Of a stretch of DNA of 64,000 nucleotides, positions 58,609-64,000 are shown one piece after another. Made by a program: the position numbers and the translations under genes. Position 1 is the stretch's first letter. Each line of letters starts with the position of its first letter. This DNA comes from Kaistia algarum (GTDB lineage Bacteria > Pseudomonadota > Alphaproteobacteria > Rhizobiales > Kaistiaceae), in assembly GCF_026343945.1 (NCBI RefSeq), contig NZ_JAPKNJ010000001.1, positions 2,170,001 through 2,234,000 of the forward strand, written 5' to 3'. The notes under the pieces were generated by a model. That model searched no databases, had not been told where the DNA came from, and saw only the letters and a list, made by a program, of their open reading frames with translations.

Positions 58609-60735
58609 ATGAGGACGCGCCCCATAACTATATTCGCAGCCGCAACCGTCTCACTTTCTTCGGCCGTGACGCTCAATTCGTCCAATGCACATGCCGAGGA
58701 TTTGGCAAGTTTTGCGATCCTCGCCGGCTCCACGATCACGAATACGGGCACGACGGTCATCAACGGAAATATTGGACTCAGTCCCGGCACCGCAGTCACT
58801 GGATTTCCTCCAGGTGTGGTCGTAGCGCCGTACTCCACCTATCTTAACGACGGAGTGGCGGTGCAGGCCCAAGTCGATCTAGTATCCGCCTATAACAATC
58901 TCGCGGCGCGCCCCGCCACCGTCGATCTGACGGGACAGGACCTTGCCGGCCTCGTCCTCGCCCCGGGCGTCTATTCCTACAATACGTCGGCCCAACTGAC
59001 GGGTACCGTAACGCTGGATGCGAAGAACAATCCCAACGCGGTCTTCATCATCAATGTCGGCAGCACGCTGACGACCGGTAGCGGCTCCTCCGTCGCGCTG
59101 ATCAATGGCGCCCAGGCCAACAACGTCTATTTCGTTGTCGGCAGTTCGGCGACCCTCGGAACGGCGACGAATTTTGCTGGCGAAATTCTGGCACTGACCA
59201 GCATCACGCTGAACACCGGCGCCAACATTAATTGCGGCGCGGCACTGGCCAGGAATGGCGCCGTGACGCTCGATACCAATACGATATCGGTCTGTACGGT
59301 CGAGAAGGCGACTTTCGGCGAGGTCATCACCACACCGACTCCGACGACGCCGGGCGATGGTGGGACGGGCGGCACTGGGGGAACGGGTGGGACGGGCGGC
59401 ACCGGCGGCACCGGCGGCACGGGTGGCACTGGTGGATCGACCACCGGCGGCACCGGCGGGACTGGTGGGACGCCGACGGGCGGGACGGGAACGCCCGTTG
59501 CGGGGACGAACCAGCTCTCTCTGGCCGAAGGGCTCGATGCGTATATCGCGGCCGGGGGCCAGGCGCCGCTGGTTCTGAACCTGCTCGCACCGGACCAGCT
59601 CCGGACCGCGTTTTCCGAGCTCGCCGGGGAGACCAGCACAGCCGCTGCGCCTGCCGGCATGCAAGCGATGAACTCGTTCATGACCGAACTGTTCAGCCGG
59701 ATGAGCGACGATCACGGCGCCTTCGGCAACAATGGCACCACCCCGCTCAACAATCGAAACGGCACCGGGCCGGCCACGGTCAAAGTTCTCGGCTACGGTC
59801 CGGAAGACAATCTCTCCGCGCACGCGAACGCGGCGACGGCCGCCATTCAGAGCACCCCGGTCATTGATCCGCGGCTGATCAACATCTGGGTTGCTGGCTA
59901 TGGCGATGAAAGCAATATCGATGGCGACGTGGCGCTCGCCACGCATGACCGAAACATCAAGACGGCCGGCTTTTCCGGCGGCCTCGACTATCTCGTGACC
60001 CCGAGCACGCGCATCGGCTTCGCCCTCGGAGCGGGGCGCGCGAGCTTCAGTCTTGCCGATGATCTCGGCAGCGGCGACAGCGATATCTATCAGGCGGCTC
60101 TCTATGGACGCACCGATTTCGGGCCCGCCTATGTCGCGGCGGCGCTCGCCTCAGCGCTGAATGACGTCTCGACACAGCGCGCGCTGACAGCGGTCGGCTA
60201 TGACCGCTTCACGGCGGATTTCGTGGCCTATGACGTCGCGGGCAAGATCGAGACCGGCTACCAGTTCGACATGCCCAATGTCGGCGGCGTGCCGGGCTCG
60301 AGTTGGGTCACGCCATATGCCGCCCTGCAGGTCCAATCCTACTTCATGCCGGCCTATAGCGAGAGCAGCTATGTGAACACGTCGCCCTTCGCGCTGAACT
60401 ATGCCTCGAACACGACGACTGCCACGACGACTGAACTCGGCGCTCGGCTCGGGACGAGGATCATCCTCGACGCAGCTGTGCTGTCGCTCCGGACGCGCCT
60501 CGCCTGGGCCCATAATGATGGCGGCAATCCCGTCATCGATGCCAGCTTTCTGACGTTGCCCGGCGTGGGCTTCGAGGTCCGCGGCGCCCAGCTCGTTGCG
60601 AATTCCCTGCTCGCCTCCGCGGGGGCTGAACTGAGCCTCGCCGGAGGCCTGTCGGCGGGCGTCTATTTCGACAGCCAGCTCGCCGAGAATGCGCAAACCT
60701 ATGCCGGTACCGGACGCGTCAGCTACGCGTGGTGA
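58609..60735 (+). CDS. Ice-binding-like (DUF3494) domain fused to an autotransporter beta-barrel
   Basis: This 708-aa protein has a signal peptide (residues 1-29, cut near NAHAE). Residues 30-230 match the DUF3494 ice-binding-like beta-helix: FAILAGSTITNTGTTVINGNIGLSPGT, DLAGLVLAPGVYSYNTSAQLTG, NPNAVFIINVGSTLTT and NNVYFVVGSSATLG are all family landmarks. A (Gly-Gly-Thr)n linker (about 250-295) follows, then a hinge helix and an autotransporter barrel (about 420-708) ending VSYAW. DUF3494 domains bind ice in cold-adapted microbes, but many homologues are surface adhesins without that activity. AAGGA precedes the start. The barrel lacks long passenger repeats, so the DUF3494 domain is itself the displayed cargo. 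Confidence 0.92.
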   Translation: MRTRPITIFAAATVSLSSAVTLNSSNAHAEDLASFAILAGSTITNTGTTVINGNIGLSPGTAVTGFPPGVVVAPYSTYLNDGVAVQAQVDLVSAYNNLAARPATVDLTGQDLAGLVLAPGVYSYNTSAQLTGTVTLDAKNNPNAVFIINVGSTLTTGSGSSVALINGAQANNVYFVVGSSATLGTATNFAGEILALTSITLNTGANINCGAALARNGAVTLDTNTISVCTVEKATFGEVITTPTPTTPGDGGTGGTGGTGGTGGTGGTGGTGGTGGSTTGGTGGTGGTPTGGTGTPVAGTNQLSLAEGLDAYIAAGGQAPLVLNLLAPDQLRTAFSELAGETSTAAAPAGMQAMNSFMTELFSRMSDDHGAFGNNGTTPLNNRNGTGPATVKVLGYGPEDNLSAHANAATAAIQSTPVIDPRLINIWVAGYGDESNIDGDVALATHDRNIKTAGFSGGLDYLVTPSTRIGFALGAGRASFSLADDLGSGDSDIYQAALYGRTDFGPAYVAAALASALNDVSTQRALTAVGYDRFTADFVAYDVAGKIETGYQFDMPNVGGVPGSSWVTPYAALQVQSYFMPAYSESSYVNTSPFALNYASNTTTATTTELGARLGTRIILDAAVLSLRTRLAWAHNDGGNPVIDASFLTLPGVGFEVRGAQLVANSLLASAGAELSLAGGLSAGVYFDSQLAENAQTYAGTGRVSYAW
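59358..59492 (+). repeat. Low-complexity (GGT/GGC)n coding repeat
   Basis: A run of 9-nt units encodes Gly-Gly-Thr about 14 times, in the linker between the ice-binding-like domain and the barrel. Third positions vary (GGC, GGG, GGT; ACC, ACG, ACT), so it is under coding selection rather than a pure DNA microsatellite. Its length sets how far the head stands from the outer membrane. Confidence 0.85.
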
Positions 60736-60750
60736 ACTTGCCTGCCCGTC

Positions 60751-60770
60751 GCCGCGCGCCGGAGCGCGGC
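60751..60770 (+). terminator. Stem-loop after the ice-binding-like autotransporter
   Basis: GCCGCGC (60751-60757) pairs with GCGCGGC (60764-60770), with a 6-nt loop, 16 bp after the stop and followed by TTCC. The stem is short and the U tract weak. It may serve the convergent minus-strand gene at 60802 as well. Confidence 0.5.
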
Positions 60771-60801
60771 TTCCGGCTCTGTGCGGGGCGACCCGTTGGC
60801 C

Positions 60802-61128
60802 TCATTGATCGAGAACCGGTGCGTTGGAGAGGGCGTAAAGCGTCCGGTTGAACGGAAGGCGCAGCAGGATGGTGCCTTCCCGGACCACCTTGTCGGCCGT
60901 CATGCCGCGGCAGAACAGCGAAACGCCGCCGCTCTTGCGTTGGCAGAAGGCGTCCGGGCTGTCGATGAAGCGAAGCCCCTCGACGCCATAGACGACGACG
61001 GTCACGCCCTTGGGTATGGCGCCAATCGGCTGCACCACGAAGATCCGGACATTGCCCACCCAGGGATATGCAAAGAAGGCTACGGATATACCGCCAAGCA
61101 AAAACAGTATTTTAACCAGATAATCCAT
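60802..61128 (-). CDS. Hypothetical membrane-anchored protein, 108 aa
   Basis: From the ATG at 61128 the protein begins with a hydrophobic helix (LVKILFLLGGISVAFFAYPW). A soluble part follows with VRIFVVQPIGAIPKGVTVVVYGVEGLRF, two cysteines (DAFCQRKSGGVSLFCRG) and a hydrophobic C-terminal region. The spacing suggests a periplasmic disulfide. I do not recognise the family. A TTG at 61194 would add another hydrophobic stretch. No strong ribosome-binding site exists for either start. The upstream DNA (61130-61240) is strikingly AT-rich, unlike the rest of the window, which hints at acquired DNA or a nucleoid-protein-bound promoter. It is convergent with the autotransporter. Confidence 0.6.
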   Translation of the reverse strand: MDYLVKILFLLGGISVAFFAYPWVGNVRIFVVQPIGAIPKGVTVVVYGVEGLRFIDSPDAFCQRKSGGVSLFCRGMTADKVVREGTILLRLPFNRTLYALSNAPVLDQ

Positions 61129-61680
61129 TGATTTTTGCCCGAAATAGATAGTTGTCAGATATATTACGATGGATATGAATAGCCGATAAGTCAAATGAAT
61201 TATAAGATATTATATTAGTAGTGTTCAATTTTACTGTTATTGATGTAGACGCGGTAGGTAGGGGCGGAATATAGACGCTGTTTCGGCCATCTGATCGATT
61301 GCCAGATAGATCCGACGATCGCAGCGTCGGACCGTGGGATCGCGCGTCGACGACGATCCATTCCGTCCTGTTGCCTGAGAAAGCGCTTCAAGGGGTGTCG
61401 ATCCGGCGCTGCCTCTTTCGCGGCGTCGAGGCTCTCGCCCCAATTCCCTGAAATGGATGATCGCGTCGGATTGTCGGCCGTCTGTGTGGAGGACCGGCCG
61501 CTACAGCAACCGAAGCCTTGCGCCCCGCAAACCCGGGGTGATCGACAAAGCCGAGGCCGCATGGTTCATCTATAGGGTAGGCGTCCCGATTTCGTTCGCC
61601 TGCCATAGGCTGAGCGATTCCACGATCGCCCCGATGGCTGGGAAGCGCAGAGCCAAGGGCGCCTGGCCGGGAGGCGAGAC
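61129..61680. other. Intergenic region with AT-rich island
   Basis: Within 552 bp, 61130-61240 is AT-rich (runs such as TATAAGATATTATATTAG), standing out against the GC-rich background. It probably holds the promoter of the 108-aa gene. From 61250 to 61680 several short frames exist but none has a ribosome-binding site or motif. GGGAGG just before 61681 serves the binding lipoprotein gene. Confidence 0.5.
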
Positions 61681-62787
61681 GTGAGATTGGGATCCAGAGT
61701 GCCGTCGATCCTGTCCCATATTCGGGTCGCGGGCGCGATCGCGGCCTTGTCGGGCCTTGCCCTGGTGGCCTGCCTGTCCGCTGCCGCGCCGGCCGAAGAC
61801 CGTGGTCAGGCTGCCGTCAAGCTGCAGATCGTCGGCGGACTGGGCGGGGTGAGCCAATATACGAAGCTGGAGAAGCCGTTCTGGGAGAGCGAAATCACTC
61901 GGAGGTCGCAAGGACGCATTGCGGCTATGATCCGTCCGATGGATGGAGGCGGGCTGCGTCCCCAGGAGATGCTCCAATTGATGCGTCTCGGCGTGGTGCC
62001 GATCGGCACGGCGCTGCTGTCGGTCGTATCCGGCGACGATCCCGAACTCAACGCGGTCGACCAGCCGGTTCTCAATCCCGACATGGTGACGCTTCGACAG
62101 ACGGTTCATGTCTTTCGTGGGAGGCTGCGCGACATCCTGCTTGCGCGGTACAATATTGAACTGCTCGGAATCTACGCCTACCCCGCCCAAGTGGTCTTCT
62201 GTTCCAAAGCTTTCACGGGACTCGACGACCTCGCCGGCCGCAGGGTCCGTACCTCGTCGGTCAGCCAGTCGGAACTGATGACGGGGCTTGGTGCCATTCC
62301 GGTGCTGCTGCGTTTCGCCGAGGTGGCTCCGGCGCTGCGGGACGGCGTCGTCGACTGTGCCATCACCGGGACGCTGAGCGGCTATGAAATCGGCCTGTAC
62401 GACTATACATCCCACGTGCACGCCATGGCATTGAGCTGGGGACTCTCCGTCTTCGGCGCCAATGTTACCGCCTGGAAGGCGCTGCCGCCGGCCGACCGCC
62501 TTGTGATCCGGAACGGCGTCACCGAGCTTGAGAACCGCATCTGGAAGCAGGCCGAGACGGATACGAACCGCGGGCTGGCGTGCAACGCGGGCACAGCCGA
62601 CTGCGGCGTTGTTCCGGCGAGGCCGATGACGGTCGTCGCGACTTCGCAGTCCGATGCGCAGAGACGCAACCAAATCCTCAGAGATGTGGTGTTACCGCGT
62701 TGGATCGAGCGGTGCGGTGAGATCTGCATGCAGGACTGGAACACCTATTTCGCGGTTCTCCACGGCATCAAGGTCGGCACAAAGTGA
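61681..62787 (+). CDS. TRAP-type (DctP family) substrate-binding lipoprotein
   Basis: The start is the GTG at 61681, with GGGAGG six bases upstream. The 368-aa protein has a signal sequence with a lipobox, LVAC, at Cys31. The DctP domain includes LGVVPIGTALLSVVSGDDPELNAVD, GIYAYPAQVVFCSKAFTGLDDLAGRRVRT (the TRAP signature region) and LRDGVVDCAITGTLSGYEIGLYDYT. No DctQ or DctM membrane subunit follows; instead a membrane PAS sensor gene begins 27 bp downstream. It may present ligand to that sensor rather than to a transporter. TRAP proteins bind organic acids, but here the ligand is unknown. Confidence 0.9.
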   Translation: MRLGSRVPSILSHIRVAGAIAALSGLALVACLSAAAPAEDRGQAAVKLQIVGGLGGVSQYTKLEKPFWESEITRRSQGRIAAMIRPMDGGGLRPQEMLQLMRLGVVPIGTALLSVVSGDDPELNAVDQPVLNPDMVTLRQTVHVFRGRLRDILLARYNIELLGIYAYPAQVVFCSKAFTGLDDLAGRRVRTSSVSQSELMTGLGAIPVLLRFAEVAPALRDGVVDCAITGTLSGYEIGLYDYTSHVHAMALSWGLSVFGANVTAWKALPPADRLVIRNGVTELENRIWKQAETDTNRGLACNAGTADCGVVPARPMTVVATSQSDAQRRNQILRDVVLPRWIERCGEICMQDWNTYFAVLHGIKVGTK

Positions 62788-62813
62788 TCCTTTCGCCCTT
62801 TGGTCCTTAATCC

Positions 62814-64000
62814 ATGCCCTGGCGCCTCCTGAAGTTGATCATCGTTGGTGCCACGATCGTCATGGTGGCGGCCAGTATCATCGGCCCCGGGATCATCGTG
62901 GTGCAGAGTCGCCAGACTGCGATCAGCGCCGCGCAATCCTCGCTGGAGCGCTCCGCTCAGGCGGCCGAAAATGCACTGAACCGTCAGCTGCTTCAGGTCC
63001 ATGGGGCGCTGGCGAGCCTCGCCACTCTCTTTTCTGTGGCGAAGGTCTCGCCGCTAGAGACTGACCTATCGAGCCAATTGCTCTCGGGGCTCAACTTCCA
63101 GACGCTCGCCTATCGAAATCTCATGCTCGTCCGGGTTGACGGAACCGTCCTCGCATCGGCCCGCTCACGAGACATGCGCCACCCTCTTTCGATCGACCTC
63201 ACCGACCTCACCCGCTCGCCGACAGCGCTCGTGGGACCCGTACGCAATCCGCTGACGGGCGAATGGTCGCTTTACGTGGCGCGAACCGTCCCCGAATGGA
63301 ACGGCATTATCGCCGTTGCCGAGGTGCCGCTGCTCACGCTGATGGGGCTGATCGCGGAGACGCGGATGCCTCCGGGCTCGATCCTGCATCTCGAGAGCCC
63401 CAGCGGGGAACTGATCGCGGCGCTTCCGCATGACGAGATCAAGACGGGTCGCTTGCATGAGTCGGAGTTGGGCGGGCAAGTGGCGGATGGCCAAGCCTTC
63501 GTCGGTTCCGGTAAGGATGGTGCCGAGCGTCTCATCGTGGCCCGGACCTCGCTCTATTCCGACGTCCGTGTGGTGCTTGTCCAAGACCTGCAGGAGGTAC
63601 TGGCAGGCTGGCGCGCAGATCGCGATCGCATAGCGATCAGCTCCTTGATCCGCGTCGCTCTGATTGCGGCCTTCGGCGCGGCCCTGCTCTTCGCCGCCAG
63701 GCAGCGCGAACGGGCGGACAGTGAGCGGGCACGGTCCGCGGCGGTGCTGACAGGCGCCATAGACGCCATGTCCGATGGCTTCGTCATGTGGGATGAACAG
63801 GATCGCCTCGTTACCTGCAACCAGCGCTATCGTGAGCTTTACGCACTCAGCGCGCCTCTGATGGTCCCTGGAACTACCGCTGAGGACGTTCTCCGAAGGG
63901 GCGTTGAGCTTGGGCAGTATCCAGAGGCTGAAGGAGCCCACGAGGCATTCATCGAGCGGACGATCGCCTGGCATCGGCAGGCCAGTGGCGCCTATGAACG
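62814..64000 (+). CDS. Membrane sensor protein with periplasmic and PAS domains (partial, runs off the right edge)
   Basis: The frame is open from the ATG at 62814 to the window end (395 codons). A first membrane span (about 8-30) is followed by a periplasmic sensor region (31-275), dCACHE-like in length, with SSLERSAQAAENALNRQLLQV and RNLMLVRVDGTVLASARSRD. A second span lies at about 282-303. A PAS domain starts near 320 (LTGAIDAMSDGFVMWDEQDRLVTCNQRYRELYAL). This is the front half of a sensor histidine kinase or a GGDEF/EAL protein; the output domain is beyond the edge. It is probably co-transcribed with the TRAP-type binding lipoprotein. Confidence 0.85.
   Translation, partial: MPWRLLKLIIVGATIVMVAASIIGPGIIVVQSRQTAISAAQSSLERSAQAAENALNRQLLQVHGALASLATLFSVAKVSPLETDLSSQLLSGLNFQTLAYRNLMLVRVDGTVLASARSRDMRHPLSIDLTDLTRSPTALVGPVRNPLTGEWSLYVARTVPEWNGIIAVAEVPLLTLMGLIAETRMPPGSILHLESPSGELIAALPHDEIKTGRLHESELGGQVADGQAFVGSGKDGAERLIVARTSLYSDVRVVLVQDLQEVLAGWRADRDRIAISSLIRVALIAAFGAALLFAARQRERADSERARSAAVLTGAIDAMSDGFVMWDEQDRLVTCNQRYRELYALSAPLMVPGTTAEDVLRRGVELGQYPEAEGAHEAFIERTIAWHRQASGAYE

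Noticed and set aside
61215..61684. Short overlapping frames on both strands before the TRAP-type gene
   Set aside because: None has a supported start or recognisable domain; they overlap one another and the composition is mixed.
1..64000. Search for tRNA, rRNA, IS elements, integrase genes and att-like repeats
   Set aside because: No cloverleaf-like tRNA sequence, rRNA core, transposase motif or terminal inverted repeat was recognised by eye; a tRNA scan would be needed for certainty.

Overview
The window looks like chromosomal DNA of a GC-rich alphaproteobacterium, most likely Hyphomicrobiales (rhizobia-like soil or plant-associated bacteria). The grounds are the codon use, the density of ABC uptake systems with short ATGA overlaps, a FixJ-type two-component module, a small basic MAKGQ-type protein and split transketolases. 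The genus cannot be fixed from sequence alone. I see no rRNA, tRNA, IS element, prophage or CRISPR array.

Layout. (1) 1-10.6 kb: a divergent catabolic island. On the minus strand lie a polar amino-acid-type binding protein, its permease, a luciferase-like monooxygenase, a Rieske oxygenase, an aldo/keto reductase and a truncated FAD dehydrogenase. On the plus strand lie the transporter ATPase, a creatininase-family amidohydrolase, a type III glutamine synthetase-like ligase, an FMN reductase and a VOC protein. Three copies of one 18-bp palindrome sit before the three transcription units. (2) 10.6-16.4 kb: an IclR regulator divergent from an SDR and a polyamine-type (PotDABC-like) ABC system. 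(3) 16.6-26.9 kb: a ribose-type ABC importer with two different permeases, an SMP-30 lactonase and a GntR regulator, convergent with an operon for an SDR, a split transketolase and a GldA-like dehydrogenase. A near-identical 20-bp operator lies at both outer ends. (4) 27.5-31.5 kb: a 43-aa basic protein, a lone receiver, a FixJ-like regulator with a PAS histidine kinase, and a Dps protein.

(5) 31.6-39.1 kb: a second ribose-type importer, again with two permeases, bracketed by two paralogous SGNH esterases and a ROK-type repressor; this suggests uptake and deacylation of an acylated sugar. (6) 39.4-45.3 kb: a five-gene dipeptide-type ABC system plus a DUF1684 protein; the first permease seems to start at ATT. 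(7) 45.4-55.5 kb: a 2495-aa autotransporter with an exact 438-bp internal repeat, behind a membrane family-2 glycosyltransferase. (8) 56-64 kb: a Sel1-repeat protein, an L,D-transpeptidase, a Crp-family regulator divergent from an ice-binding-like/autotransporter fusion with a perfect-arm palindrome between them, a hypothetical membrane protein, a TRAP-type binding lipoprotein and the start of a PAS sensor.

Overall the window combines a small-molecule scavenging region (five ABC importers with matched catabolic enzymes and local regulators) with a cell-surface region (giant adhesin, glycosyltransferase, second autotransporter, envelope enzyme). The least familiar parts are the mixed oxygenase/ligase island at the left, the esterase-bracketed importer, and the two autotransporter loci.
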